Shown in pieces: positions 54,356-63,826 of a DNA stretch of 64,000 bases. Where the stretch lies: the NCBI GenBank assembly GCA_963762575.1, contig CAVXLL010000001.1, forward strand, positions 496,001 through 560,000. Reading direction: 5' to 3'. Source of the stretch: AP-15 sp963762575. Lineage in GTDB: Bacteria; Pseudomonadota; Alphaproteobacteria; ATCC43930; CGMCC-115725. How positions within the stretch are numbered: the first letter of the stretch is position 1; every line of letters starts with the position of its first letter. The translations under genes were made by a program, and so were the position numbers. The notes beneath the pieces are model-generated. The model saw nothing but the letters and a program-made list of their open reading frames with translations, was not told the DNA's origin and ran no database searches.

Positions 54356-55750
54356 GTGACAGTATTTAGGAACACCGCGCGATGCAGATCGCGCGCTGCC
54401 TCGCCATCGCGGCGATTTCTCGCCGGCGCCGGCCTTGGCGCCATTGCAGTCATCTTGACGTTCGGCGCAAGTCCAGCCGCGGCGCGGCACCACCCGGGAT
54501 ATCATGCCCATGCGCGACACGGGTTCTATGGCGTCGACGCGTCGCGCGAAAACGAATCGATCATCATCGATGCCGACACCGGCCGAGTGCTCAGCGAGAT
54601 GAATGCCGATTCGATCACCTATCCGGCCTCGCTGACCAAAATGATGACTTTGTACTTGACATTCGAGGCGCTGAACTCGGGCCGGCTTCGGCTCGACCAG
54701 GCTCTTCCGGTCTCGAGCGAAGCGGCGAGCAAGAGCCCGACAAAGCTTCACCTCTTGACGGGCGATTCGGTCCAGGTTCACGACCTCATTCTCGGTATCG
54801 TCACAAAATCCGCCAATGATGCCGCTGCGGTTCTCGGCGAGGGGCTGGCCGGCAGCGAGCCGGCGTTTGCCGACCTCATGACCGCCAAGGCGCGTCAGCT
54901 CGGCATGACCAGCACGGTCTACCGCAACGCCTCCGGTTTGCCGGACCCGGACCAACACACCACGGCGCGCGATATGGCGCAGCTCGCACTTGCCCTCTAC
55001 CACGACTTTCCGCGCGAATACCGCTATTTCGCGACCCGCGAGTTCTTTTTCCGCGGCCGGGTGATCCTCACCCACAACCACCTGCTCGATTGGTATGAGG
55101 GCGCCGACGGGATCAAGACCGGATACATCGGCGCCTCGGGCTTCAATCTCGCTGCTTCGGCGGTGCGCAATGGTCACCGGTTGATCGGAGTCGTCATGGG
55201 CGGCGCGTCGGCCGGCTCGCGCGACCGGGAGATGGCTGCTCTGCTCGATCAGGGCTTCGCCGAGGTCGGGGTCGGCCCGACCATGATCGCGCAGCGCGAA
55301 GCGCCAGCGCCGTCAGCGGCACCGGTGGTGGCCGAGACCGATATGGACCAGCCCGAAGCGGTGCGCCCGCGTGAGAAAATCGGACAACTGGCCAAAGCCG
55401 CCCGCAAAATTGCCGCCCATCTGTCGCCCGTTGCCAAGGCAGAGGCGGCGCCGATCGCGCATCAGTTGCGGACGCCCGGGGATGCCGACCGCTGGAGCAT
55501 CCAGCTCGGTGCGTTCCGCGTCGAGAGTGCGGCCGAGGAGGCGGCGCGTTCCGCCTCTGTGGTGCCCGGAGCAAGGGGCAAGCCGGTAGAGATCGTGCAG
55601 CCCTCGAAGAGCGCTAAGGAGCACCTCTACCGTGCGCGCCTCCTCAACTTTTCGCCGCAAGAAGCGCAGGGCGCGTGCGCTGCGCTCCACAAAAAGAAGA
55701 TCGAGTGTTCGGTGGTCCCGCCGCCACCGGTTAAGGTTGCCATCCGCTGA
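54356..55750 (+). CDS. D-Ala-D-Ala carboxypeptidase with C-terminal SPOR domain
   Basis: 464 aa periplasmic PBP5/DacA-like enzyme. Start GTG 54356; signal helix AGAGLGAIAVILTFGASPAA. Catalytic motifs SLTK (YPASLTKMM), SAN (KSANDAAA) and KTG (GIKTGYIGASGF). The C-terminal ~75 residues (WSIQLGAFRVESAAEEAARS, LYRARLLNFSPQEAQGACAA) form a SPOR domain that binds denuded septal peptidoglycan. Trims peptide stems at division sites, by family. Confidence 0.93.
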   Translation: MTVFRNTARCRSRAASPSRRFLAGAGLGAIAVILTFGASPAAARHHPGYHAHARHGFYGVDASRENESIIIDADTGRVLSEMNADSITYPASLTKMMTLYLTFEALNSGRLRLDQALPVSSEAASKSPTKLHLLTGDSVQVHDLILGIVTKSANDAAAVLGEGLAGSEPAFADLMTAKARQLGMTSTVYRNASGLPDPDQHTTARDMAQLALALYHDFPREYRYFATREFFFRGRVILTHNHLLDWYEGADGIKTGYIGASGFNLAASAVRNGHRLIGVVMGGASAGSRDREMAALLDQGFAEVGVGPTMIAQREAPAPSAAPVVAETDMDQPEAVRPREKIGQLAKAARKIAAHLSPVAKAEAAPIAHQLRTPGDADRWSIQLGAFRVESAAEEAARSASVVPGARGKPVEIVQPSKSAKEHLYRARLLNFSPQEAQGACAALHKKKIECSVVPPPPVKVAIR

Positions 55751-55766
55751 ATCGCGGGCGGCAAGA

Positions 55767-55900
55767 CCCTCACCCGGCTCACTGCGCTCGCCCCCCTCTC
55801 CCGCGGTGCGGGAGAGGGGCTACAACGCATTCAGCTTAAAGCTCCTCTCCCGCACCGCGGGAGAGGGGGGACCAAGCCCGCAGGGCTTGGTGGGTGAGGG
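55767..55900. repeat. Extragenic palindromic element downstream of dacA
   Basis: Outer arms CCCTCACCC and GGGTGAGGG bracket two inner palindromes CCTCTCCCGCGGTGCGGGAG and CCTCTCCCGCACCGCGGGAG. Lies between convergent genes and may act as a terminator. Common alphaproteobacterial repeat type. Confidence 0.85.
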
Positions 55901-55909
55901 TTGGGCGGA

Positions 55910-56335
55910 TCAGTCGCGGCGGTAGGGGTAGCAGCGGCTCCTCTCGAGGGCGAGGCCGTAATGCTGGCCGAGAGCGCGGATGGCGTCCGCATGCTCGACA
56001 TAAGGGTCCGCATTCGCAATTCCGACGATGATCGGCCGGAAGCTCCGGTCGTCGCGGCCGCTTGGCGCGAGCATGGCCGTCACCAGCGGACTACCCTCGT
56101 CGTCGCGCAGGGTCAGGAATAACGGCATTTCGCGCTGTACATGCGCTTTGAGGCCGATCTCCTGCTCGAAGTAAACCTTGGAGGCCGGCTGGAAGCTCTG
56201 TATCGCCTTCTCTTCCTCCTTGCGAAAGAACTTCTCAACAGCGTGGCGCATCCCTTCGGATTCTACGGCGGCCTCGGCTTCGGTTTCGATCCGAAACCAG
56301 GTTTTCCCGCCTGAAGCATCACAAACGTATTTCAT
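55910..56335 (-). CDS. Conserved hypothetical protein, 141 aa
   Basis: MKYVCDASGGKTWFRIETEA then EAAVESEGMRHAVEKFFRKE, AIQSFQPASKVYFEQEIGL, MPLFLTLRDDEGSPLVTAML and NADPYVEHADAIRALGQHYG. Soluble, no signal. It looks like a genuine small alphaproteobacterial family, but no function can be assigned. Standard length and unbroken. Ends beside the repeat element. Confidence 0.65.
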   Translation of the reverse strand: MKYVCDASGGKTWFRIETEAEAAVESEGMRHAVEKFFRKEEEKAIQSFQPASKVYFEQEIGLKAHVQREMPLFLTLRDDEGSPLVTAMLAPSGRDDRSFRPIIVGIANADPYVEHADAIRALGQHYGLALERSRCYPYRRD

Positions 56336-56480
56336 TCATCCTCCCAATTTTCCTACGACGAGCCGGGATCGCGAGCCATCGGGCAGGTGCAGCATTATCG
56401 GCGGAGAACGGCACGCCGACAAGGCTGGGTAACCCTCACTGACTATTATAGCAGCATTTTTCTGCCGCGTTGCCGATCTG

Positions 56481-57602
56481 CTACGTTTCGCCCAAGGGGT
56501 CGTCGCCGGCGCCGGGTAATTCCGTCCAATCCCGCCACAGCGAGATCAGGGCTGCCATGATTGCCGGGCCGAGAAACAGCCCGATAACACCAAACGCCTC
56601 CAGCCCGCCGAGTATTCCCAGCAGCACCCACAAGAACGGCAGACGCGCAGCGCCGCCGATAATCACCGGCCGGATCGCATGATCCGCGACAAAGACGACG
56701 ACGAGACCAAAACCGAAAACCGCCGCGCCGGCGATCGTGCTGCCGCTCGCGGCGAGATACAGCGCGGCAAAGCCGAACACCACCGGCGCACCAAACGGGA
56801 TGACCGCGACAACACCGGTCAGTGCGGCTACCGAGACCGGATGGGGAAGGCCGGCGATGATGTAGGCGACCCCGATCAGCGCGCCTTCCCCCAACCCGAC
56901 CAGCACCAGCCCGTTTACCGTCGCGAGCACCGCCTGCACCATGTGGCGCCCGACCCGCTCTCCATCCGGGCCGAGCAGGCGGTTGCTGGCGCGCAGCAGC
57001 TGCCGGCTGAACAGCGTTCCGTCGCGGAACAGGAAAAACAAGGTCAGAAGAGTGAAGCCGAAGATGATAAATCGATGGATGATTTCGGGACCATAGACAC
57101 GGGCCGATGCAGCGACCGATCGCGGATTTATCTTCCCCAGCAATTCCTGAGCCGCATTGGGGTCGCTCAGATTGGCGCGCCACCACTCCTCGATGGATCG
57201 GCCGACAATCGGGAATTGCGGCACCCACTCCGGCACCGGAACACCGTTGTGCTCGGCCTCAGCGAGAAACTCGACGACGATGTGGATCTCGCGCGCGCCT
57301 TCGATCGCGACATAGATAAACGGGACGATGAAAATGAGCCCGACCGAGAGAGTGGTCAGCAAAGGCGCGAGGATGCGGGACCTGCCTCCGGGAAGGGCTC
57401 GAGCGAGCCGGCGATAGAGCGGCCATAGGGCGATCGCCAAAACGCCGGCCCAGGCGAGCGCGGCGAGGAAGCGGTGCAGCATCCACGCCCCGAGCCCGAC
57501 CAAGGCGATCGCCAGAACGATCCGCGCGATCCGCCGCGAGAGAGCCAGGCGCTCGGCCTCGACGCTATCGGTCGCTCGAGGCGGATCGGGGGTATGGTCC
57601 AA
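56481..57602 (-). CDS. AI-2E family transporter
   Basis: 373 aa membrane protein with about seven helices: IVLAIALVGLGAWMLHRFLA, LAWAGVLAIALWPLYRRLAR, ITGFTLLTLFFLFRDG-like segments, AALTGVVAVIPFGAPVVFGF, LLGILGGLEAFGVIGLFLGP. Part of the TqsA/YdiK-type exporters (name is historical; substrates vary). The tail WRDWTELPGAGDDPLGET is cytoplasmic. Confidence 0.9.
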   Translation of the reverse strand: MDHTPDPPRATDSVEAERLALSRRIARIVLAIALVGLGAWMLHRFLAALAWAGVLAIALWPLYRRLARALPGGRSRILAPLLTTLSVGLIFIVPFIYVAIEGAREIHIVVEFLAEAEHNGVPVPEWVPQFPIVGRSIEEWWRANLSDPNAAQELLGKINPRSVAASARVYGPEIIHRFIIFGFTLLTLFFLFRDGTLFSRQLLRASNRLLGPDGERVGRHMVQAVLATVNGLVLVGLGEGALIGVAYIIAGLPHPVSVAALTGVVAVIPFGAPVVFGFAALYLAASGSTIAGAAVFGFGLVVVFVADHAIRPVIIGGAARLPFLWVLLGILGGLEAFGVIGLFLGPAIMAALISLWRDWTELPGAGDDPLGET

Positions 57603-57647
57603 AGAACTACGCTCTTCCGGCGATCCGCGTCCGATCCGCGGGAATCA

Positions 57648-58139
57648 TCATTTGAGCTGGTCGGCGATCTTGTCGATGCCGGCTTTGGCGCACGCCTCGT
57701 CCTTCTCGCCGCCGGGCGCACCGGAGACCCCGACCGCGCCGATGACCTCGTCGCCGGCTTTGATCGGCAGCGCACCCCGCGCCGCGATGATCCCCGTAAG
57801 ATGTACAGCTCCGAGGTTCGGATTGTCCTTGACCCGCTGCTCGAATTCGCCCGAAGGAATGCGGAAGGTACGCGCGGTATAAGCCTTGCGCTGGCTGTTC
57901 TCCATGGTATGCGGCGGGGCGCCGTCGCCGCGCACCGCGACGAGCACCTCGCCGTTGCGGCCGAGCACATGCACCGAGACGTGGTAGCCCTGCTTGGTGC
58001 AGGTCTCGAGCGCGATCTGTGCGATCGTCATCGCCATTCCGGCCGATGGGCTCTTCTCGGTGAGCAATTGTGCAGCCGCGGGTGCGGCCAGCGCGCCGGC
58101 GAGGCCGATGACGGCAAGGCAACTGGACATCGCTCGCAT
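57648..58139 (-). CDS. Secreted GlcG/HbpS-like heme-binding domain protein
   Basis: 163 aa. Signal peptide SSCLAVIGLAGALAAPAAAQ, then the DUF336/GlcG fold: GYHVSVHVLGRNGEVLVAVR, MENSQRKAYTARTFRIPSGE and GALPIKAGDEVIGAVGVSGA. Start ATG 58139 follows GGGAGGGAACAG. The frame upstream to 58367 is not coding. Role in heme or glycolate metabolism is suggested by family only. Confidence 0.87.
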   Translation of the reverse strand: MRAMSSCLAVIGLAGALAAPAAAQLLTEKSPSAGMAMTIAQIALETCTKQGYHVSVHVLGRNGEVLVAVRGDGAPPHTMENSQRKAYTARTFRIPSGEFEQRVKDNPNLGAVHLTGIIAARGALPIKAGDEVIGAVGVSGAPGGEKDEACAKAGIDKIADQLK

Positions 58140-58352
58140 GCTGTTCCCTCCCTTGGAGCAAATTGCCCGCCCGCTGCTGGGACGCGGTTCGCGGGCGCAG
58201 CCTACCACACTAACCCGTGTTCCGCGATTGGGAGGTTGGCCGATTGGGAGGTTGGCCGATACTTTCGTTGGGAGGTGCCGTTGACTTTTCCTTAACCAAA
58301 AAGATAACATTGATCTGATTAACAATATTAATCGGCGAAGGGGGTTGACGCC

Positions 58353-60182
58353 ATGAAGCCCGAACACTTCTCAAATCCGGTACACGCAAAACATTCTCTT
58401 GTTCCTCGTTTCACACTGCTCCTCGTACCAGTACTCGCCTTGGTCGCGGCCGGTGTCGCGGATGCGGCTCCCCGTCACATTCAAACATGGTACGTGAGTG
58501 CCGCGGCAGCTGCCGGAGGAGACGGTAGTGCAAGCGCACCATTTAATAGTTTGGCGACAGTTCAGCAAGTATATGGCCCCGGCGACACTATAATGATTGA
58601 ACCATCACCATTGAGTGTGCCGCCCCTCGACGGGGGAATTGCGTTGTTACCCGGGCAACGCCTGATCGGAGACGGCCCGCCTGTCGTTCAATTCACCGCG
58701 GCGCTCACCCCCGACGGACCACCAGTAGTGGTTTCATCGGGCTTGTCGGCGCTCCCGCAGATTACCAATACGACTACTTACCTCTCAGGGGATGCCGTCG
58801 AACTGGCGAGCAATACCGTCGTAGAGAACCTCGTAATCGCGGGCGCTCTCCGGGGCGGCATTTATGGGCAGGACTCGCTCGGCGTGAGTTTGAGCGGGAA
58901 CGACGTCTCCGGCTTTAACACGTCTGGCACTACGGGGTTTGTCGTTCAGCCGTTCTGCCTGGAACAATATGCGGCAGGCGTGGCAAATTGCGGTCCAACT
59001 GGTCTCCCGGCTGGCTGGGCTGGGATCCTGATCGACACAGGCGGCGGAAGCAATAGCATATCGATCTCGAACAACTACGTCCACGACGGCGTGTGCGGAG
59101 ACGGCATCGACATCCGGGGCATGAATACCGGCGATATTAGCGTACAGGTGGAGTACAATTTCGTCACCCGGCTTATGCAATGCAGCAGCGTTAGGACGAT
59201 AGAAGGCATCGGTACGCAAGTAACTGGCACCTCCCGGCTGCGGGCAACTCTCTTCGGCAACACCGAAGCAAACAACGGAAGCGCGGACGCCAACATGGAT
59301 AGTCTGTTCGTTAATCCGGCCGAAGCCGGCGTGTTGACCGAGACTATCGATCATAACGTCTACATGACCGGAATCGGCGGGGCCTCAACCAACGGGATGG
59401 AGTTCATCCTGAGCAATGGGAGCGCACAGGCGAAAGTCGCCATATCAAACAGTTTCTTCCAGAACAATCCCGGCGACATGCTCGAGGAATTCAACCGCGG
59501 CGGAGCCGGGTCGAGGGCAGAGCTGGACCTCGACAATGTAATCGTTGAAGCGACCACGTTCACCGGCGGATTGCCGGTGTACGGTGACCCAACCGGGACG
59601 GCCAGCTCGCCCGACAACACGGGTGAGTGTCTGGGCATCGGGTCGGTCGGCGCCAACGACACGACGATCCTAGTGATGACGGATAGCTCGTTCACTGGCT
59701 GCGACAATAACGGGATCGAAGTGACGAACAACCATCCGGTGACTGGCGATGGTGTTGGCAACCCGCACACGATTTCTCTGGACATAAATCGCAGCACCAT
59801 CAGCGGCAGCAGGTATTACAATTTGTGGGTCAATGACGTCACTCCGCTGACCAACCTGAGAGTAATGGTGCAGGACAGTGATCTGTCCGTATCGGGCAGC
59901 GGTGTGGCGGTCGCTTTCGACATGCAGCCGGGTACGGGGGGAACCACAAGCTCTCAAATCGACCTCGGTGGAGGGGCACTAGGCAGCGCCGGGAGGAACT
60001 GCATCTTTGGTGGTTCGATATACAATTTGGAAGCTACTGGCTACAACGTCTCTGCCGAGCACGACTGGTGGGGAACGGCGAGCGGACCGCCATCGGGGAC
60101 CGTGATCGAAAGCGAGCCGGGGTTCACGATCGACACGAGAGCCTTCCTGCAGCAAGCGCCTTTCGCCTGTTCCGCGGATTGA
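58353..60182 (+). CDS. Large secreted right-handed beta-helix protein
   Basis: 609 aa. Signal FTLLLVPVLALVAAGVADAA; mature protein Gly/Ser/Asn/Thr-rich, with recurrent strand-turn segments such as SNSISISNNYVHDGVCGDGI, AKVAISNSFFQNNPGDMLEE, HTISLDINRSTISGSRYYNL. Parallel beta-helix of the pectate-lyase/DUF1565-like kind. Its wobble bases are visibly less GC-rich than those of the neighbours. Function unknown: surface polysaccharide-active or adhesive. Confidence 0.82.
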   Translation: MKPEHFSNPVHAKHSLVPRFTLLLVPVLALVAAGVADAAPRHIQTWYVSAAAAAGGDGSASAPFNSLATVQQVYGPGDTIMIEPSPLSVPPLDGGIALLPGQRLIGDGPPVVQFTAALTPDGPPVVVSSGLSALPQITNTTTYLSGDAVELASNTVVENLVIAGALRGGIYGQDSLGVSLSGNDVSGFNTSGTTGFVVQPFCLEQYAAGVANCGPTGLPAGWAGILIDTGGGSNSISISNNYVHDGVCGDGIDIRGMNTGDISVQVEYNFVTRLMQCSSVRTIEGIGTQVTGTSRLRATLFGNTEANNGSADANMDSLFVNPAEAGVLTETIDHNVYMTGIGGASTNGMEFILSNGSAQAKVAISNSFFQNNPGDMLEEFNRGGAGSRAELDLDNVIVEATTFTGGLPVYGDPTGTASSPDNTGECLGIGSVGANDTTILVMTDSSFTGCDNNGIEVTNNHPVTGDGVGNPHTISLDINRSTISGSRYYNLWVNDVTPLTNLRVMVQDSDLSVSGSGVAVAFDMQPGTGGTTSSQIDLGGGALGSAGRNCIFGGSIYNLEATGYNVSAEHDWWGTASGPPSGTVIESEPGFTIDTRAFLQQAPFACSAD

Positions 60183-60713
60183 TGTTGGCAGGTCCGTGGG
60201 CGCGACTGTTCCCCTTTTCCAGCGACCGAGACCACCGGTTCGAGAGTATCGGTCGGAAAACTGCCGGGGGCGTCAGCCGCGACGGACGTACGGGCCAACG
60301 GCATCGAGCTGCACTGCGGATGGGGCGGAGGCGTGGTCCCTCGCCTCGTCGAACGGCGGGACAATTGTCACACCCCAGCCGGGCAGCAAGCAGGAGAACG
60401 ATCCGCCATGTCTCGGGGGTTCGATATCGCGCGGGTCCGAAGAAGACTAGCAGGAAGACGGCCATTTTCGCCGCGTCGCCGCAAACCTCGCGAAAGACAT
60501 GATACCAGGCATGAGTAGGTCCCGCGCGGAAGTCGGGCGGCGAAACAAACGAAGTATCACCCTTCGTCTAGGACATCACCTCGAACCCCAGGCACGATCG
60601 AGTGGGAGTGAGCGTGCCGGTTCCTGGCTAGAGCCGGATAGCGCAGCTTTTTGCTTGACAGGTAACCGGGTGGTTCCCATTAACATGGAACCAAACGGTT
60701 CCCTGTTGTCGGC
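60183..60713. other. Intergenic with possible hydrolase remnant
   Basis: 531 bases. Only a short reading (60276-60333) resembles an alpha/beta hydrolase start (TDVRANGIELHCGWGGG), with no continuation, so at most a remnant. The ArsR promoter lies at the end. Confidence 0.4.
60655..60702 (+). promoter_or_regulatory. Candidate ArsR operator/promoter
   Basis: TTGACA at 60655-60660 with a -10-like CATTAA about 17 bases on. Dyads overlap it: GGTTCC (60672) with GGAACC (60687), and GGAACC (60687) with GGTTCC (60697). Arms this close to the start of an autoregulated ArsR gene are a probable operator. Confidence 0.55.
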
Positions 60714-61037
60714 ATGAACGAGGACGCTGTGTTTCGCGCGTTGGCCGATGCGAGCCGCCGGCAATTGCTGGACCGGTTGCACCGGGAGAATGGCCAGACG
60801 CTCGGCGAGCTGTGCCAAGGGCTGGACATGACCCGCCAGGCGGTAGCGAAGCATCTTTCCATCCTAGAGGAGGCAAACCTGGTTTCGGTGCGCCGCCATG
60901 GCCGCGAAAAGCTCCATTTCATCAACCCCGTTCCGATCAACAGCATCGCGGAGCGTTGGATCAGCAAGTTCGAGGCGCCACGCCTGAATGCACTTTCTGA
61001 ACTCAAAAGAACCCTGGAAGGAGAAGACCATGGCTGA
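60714..61037 (+). CDS. ArsR-family transcriptional regulator
   Basis: 107 aa winged helix: ALADASRRQLLDRLHRENGQ, TLGELCQGLDMTRQAVAKHL (recognition helix) and SILEEANLVSVRRHGREKLH. Lacks the metal-binding CxC of ArsR/SmtB. Its stop overlaps the next ATG by 8 bases, typical for ArsR-AHSA1 operons, in which the regulator controls a partner START-domain gene. No clear Shine-Dalgarno. Confidence 0.92.
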   Translation: MNEDAVFRALADASRRQLLDRLHRENGQTLGELCQGLDMTRQAVAKHLSILEEANLVSVRRHGREKLHFINPVPINSIAERWISKFEAPRLNALSELKRTLEGEDHG

Positions 61038-61491
61038 TGAGAAGAGTAGTTTCGTCTACGTGACATACATCCGCACAACGCCGGAACAGTTGTGGGCCGC
61101 TCTGACAACCTCTGAGTTCATGAAAAAGTACTGGTTTGGGATGAACATCGAGACCGACTGGAAGGCAGGGTCGCCCTGGAAACTGATCTTCCCCGATGGC
61201 CGGATCGCCGACACCGGCGAAATTGTCGAGCTCGATCGTCCGCGACGGATCGTATTGAAGTGGCGAAACGAGTTTCGACCCGAGCTGACGGCCGAAGGTT
61301 ATGCGCGCTGCTCCGTCGAGCTCGAACCGCAAGATGGCGCGGTGAAGTTGACCATCAGCCATACGATCGAACGCGCGCAATCGAAGCTCATCGAGGCGGT
61401 GTCCGGTGGTTGGCCGCGTATCCTGTCCAACCTCAAGTCGCTGCTCGAAACGGGCGACATCGTGCTGAGCGGTGAACGGCCGCGAGGCTGA
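61030..61491 (+). CDS. SRPBCC/AHSA1 domain protein
   Basis: 153 aa START-like fold: SFVYVTYIRTTPEQLWAALT, MKKYWFGMNIETDWKAGSPW, ARCSVELEPQDGAVKLTISH and PRILSNLKSLLETGD. ATG 61030 is inside the ArsR 3' end. Ligand-binding cavity protein, substrate unknown. Confidence 0.92.
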   Translation: MADEKSSFVYVTYIRTTPEQLWAALTTSEFMKKYWFGMNIETDWKAGSPWKLIFPDGRIADTGEIVELDRPRRIVLKWRNEFRPELTAEGYARCSVELEPQDGAVKLTISHTIERAQSKLIEAVSGGWPRILSNLKSLLETGDIVLSGERPRG

Positions 61492-61521
61492 GAACAACAC
61501 GGCGAGGTATCGGAGGCAGAC

Positions 61522-62298
61522 ATGACGACCCATGCGATCGGAACCCGGGAGCAGTGGCTCAAGGCGCGGCTCGAGCTGCTGGAGGCGGAGAAGGAGCTGA
61601 CCCGCCGCAGCGACGAGCTGGCGCGGCGGCGGCAGGAGCTGCCGTGGGTGCGGATCGAGAAGGAGTACCGGTTCGAGACCGATGAGGGAAGCGCCTCGCT
61701 CAAAGACCTCTTCCGAGGGCGCTCGCAGCTCCTCGTCTATCATTTCATGTTCGGGCCGGACTACACGGCGGGGTGTCCGTCCTGCTCGGCGATCGCGGAT
61801 GGGTTCAACGGCTTCGCCGTCCACCTGACGAACCACGACGTCACGCTGTCGGCGGTGTCGCGGGCGCCGCTCGCGAAGCTGCAGGCGTACAAGCGGCGGA
61901 TGGGGTGGAGTTTTCCGTGGGCCTCCTCGCTCGGCGGCGACTTCAACTTCGACTTCAACGTGTCGATCACCGAGGAGCAACAGCGCGAGGGAGGCTCCGA
62001 ATACAACTACCGGCGCGCGGCGGCTCGGCCGGTTGCCGCGATACCCTCGCGGGCGAGACCGGAAGGCGCTGCCAAGGGCGCGGCCATGACCGGCACCGAC
62101 GCGGCCACCTACGCGCGCGAGAGGCCGGGCATGAGCGCGTTTGTGATCGAGGACGGCGTCGTCTACCACACCTATTCCGCCTACGCGCGCGGACTGGACG
62201 GCCTATGGGGCGCCTACCAGTGGCTCGACCACGCCCCCAAGGGGCGCAACGAGACAGGCTACTGGTGGCACCTCCACGACGAGTACGACAAGCGCTGA
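61522..62298 (+). CDS. DUF899 thioredoxin-like protein
   Basis: 258 aa. EKELTRRSDELARRRQELPW, then FRGRSQLLVYHFMFGPDYTA and GCPSCSAIADGFNG: the CxxC of the thioredoxin-like DUF899 family is Cys-Pro-Ser-Cys here (no TGA). ENETGYWWHLHDEY ends the domain. ATG 61522 follows GGAGGCAGAC. Third gene of the ArsR operon by spacing (31 bases). Confidence 0.9.
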   Translation: MTTHAIGTREQWLKARLELLEAEKELTRRSDELARRRQELPWVRIEKEYRFETDEGSASLKDLFRGRSQLLVYHFMFGPDYTAGCPSCSAIADGFNGFAVHLTNHDVTLSAVSRAPLAKLQAYKRRMGWSFPWASSLGGDFNFDFNVSITEEQQREGGSEYNYRRAAARPVAAIPSRARPEGAAKGAAMTGTDAATYARERPGMSAFVIEDGVVYHTYSAYARGLDGLWGAYQWLDHAPKGRNETGYWWHLHDEYDKR

Positions 62299-62341
62299 GT
62301 CGCGGGTCGACTGGGCAAGCCGGAGGCGCTGCTGGTCGGGG

Positions 62342-62830
62342 CTACCCAGCCGCTTCTCCCGCGGCTGCGCGTTCGATGGCGGCAATGTCGATTTTGCTCA
62401 TCTGCATCATCGCCTGCATTGCGCGACGCGCACGGCTGGTGTCCAGGTCGGTTGCCAGTTCGAGCAGCCGCTTCGGCGTGATTTGCCACGAGACGCCCCA
62501 GCGGTCCTTGATCCAGCCGCACGGGCCGGGCCGGCCGCCATTCGACGCGATCGCCTCCCACAGCCGGTCGGTCTCGGCTTGGTTTTCGGTCTCGATCATG
62601 AACGAGACTGCCGCGCTGTGCGGAAATTGCGGCCCGCCGTTCAGGCCGCAAAAGCGCTGGCCGGCCAGCGTGAAGACAACGGTCAGCACCATGCCGGCGG
62701 GGCCGGACGGCGTATCGATCGGCGAGCGATTTACCGCCTCGATGCGGCTGCCCGGCAGCAGTGTCACATAGAAGCGGGCGGCCTCCTCGGCGGTGCCGTC
62801 ATACCAAAGCGTCGGCGTGATTTTGGACAT
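62342..62830 (-). CDS. PhnB-like VOC protein (glyoxalase fold)
   Basis: 162 aa. KITPTLWYDGTAEEAARFYV, SRIEAVNRSPIDTPSGPAGM, LTVVFTLAGQRFCGLNGGPQ, and WIKDRWGVSWQITPKRLLEL are the standard PhnB/3-demethylubiquinone-9-like VOC segments. Convergent with the DUF899 gene. Confidence 0.9.
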   Translation of the reverse strand: MSKITPTLWYDGTAEEAARFYVTLLPGSRIEAVNRSPIDTPSGPAGMVLTVVFTLAGQRFCGLNGGPQFPHSAAVSFMIETENQAETDRLWEAIASNGGRPGPCGWIKDRWGVSWQITPKRLLELATDLDTSRARRAMQAMMQMSKIDIAAIERAAAGEAAG

Positions 62831-63041
62831 GTCCGTCTCCTGTTATGCGGGTCCGGTCAGCGCGACCTAACCGGCGTCGACATCGAGCGCCATAAACGGC
62901 CGAATGGGCAAAATGGGGAGGGGTCCATGCAAAACAATCGATACCAGTCACTGCGCTTTCGCCTTGAAATGGCCTTCGCCGGCCTTGCCAGACCGCGGCT
63001 TGCAGAGTACGTGGTACGCAGTCGAACTTGGGAGCGCTGCG

Positions 63042-63641
63042 ATGAGCGATAGAATTTCCGATATTCCGGAGGCTCCGGCCGAGCCTGTGAGCCCCTCCGG
63101 CATCAACCACCTGGTCCTCAACGTCCGCGACATCGACGAGTCGCACAAATTCTGGACCGAGATCGTCGGCTTTAAGCAGGTCGGCGAATTGCATGCGCGG
63201 GCCGACCGCCCGACGCCGCCGAAGATGCGCTTCTATAGCGCCGTCAATGATGGCAAGTTGACCCACCACACCGTCGCGCTGGTCGAAAGCGCGAACCTGC
63301 CGCCGCCCGCCGATTGGGTGCTGGCCAACAGCCAGGTCGCGATCAACCATGTCGCGCTGACAATGCCGAACCGCGAGGCTTGGCAGAAGCAGCTCGCCTT
63401 CCTGCAAAGCCGGGGGGTCAAGTTCAACTGGCGCGTCAATCATGGCGTGACGCACAGCGTCTATATCAACGACCCGAACGGCTACGGCGTCGAGTTCCTC
63501 TATGAGATGCCCCGCGAGATGTGGGAGAACGACATCGACGGCGGGATCAATTGGCTCGAAAACCTGCCGACCGAGGGTCCCGAAGCCTTGGTCGACCGCA
63601 CCGATACGCCGGCCTTCGGACGAAAGGCGGCGGCAGAATAG
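63042..63641 (+). CDS. VOC-family (ring-cleaving dioxygenase-like) protein
   Basis: 199 aa. SGINHLVLNVRDIDESHKFW, VGFKQVGELHARADRPTPPK, VAINHVALTMPNREAWQKQL and VNHGVTHSVYINDPNGYGVE give the His/His/Glu-type metal triad of extradiol dioxygenases. ATG 63042 follows GGAG; an in-frame upstream frame to 62904 lacks a better start. Convergent with tRNA-Gln. Confidence 0.9.
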   Translation: MSDRISDIPEAPAEPVSPSGINHLVLNVRDIDESHKFWTEIVGFKQVGELHARADRPTPPKMRFYSAVNDGKLTHHTVALVESANLPPPADWVLANSQVAINHVALTMPNREAWQKQLAFLQSRGVKFNWRVNHGVTHSVYINDPNGYGVEFLYEMPREMWENDIDGGINWLENLPTEGPEALVDRTDTPAFGRKAAAE

Positions 63642-63643
63642 AC

Positions 63644-63718
63644 TGGCTGGGGCGGGAGGATTCGAACCTCCGTATGGCGGAATCAAAATCCGCTGCCTTA
63701 CCACTTGGCTACGCCCCA
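63644..63718 (-). tRNA. tRNA-Gln (anticodon TTG)
   Basis: On the minus strand: acceptor TGGGGCG paired with CGCCCCA, discriminator G and encoded CCA (63644-63646), D-arm AGCCAAGTGGTAAGGC, anticodon loop TTTTGAT with TTG, and T-loop TTCGAAT. Confidence 0.93.
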
Positions 63719-63826
63719 ACCGGCGGCAGCATACCGTAACCCGACCGATCCCCGAAGGGATTTGGATAGTGTAGCGCCGTGCGCAAACGCTTTCGGACCG
63801 GTGCGACCAGAGAAGGACAAAATTCA

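Noticed and set aside
61780..61800. A second Sec site in the DUF899 protein
   Set aside because: The redox motif is plain Cys-Pro-Ser-Cys with TGT/TGC codons.
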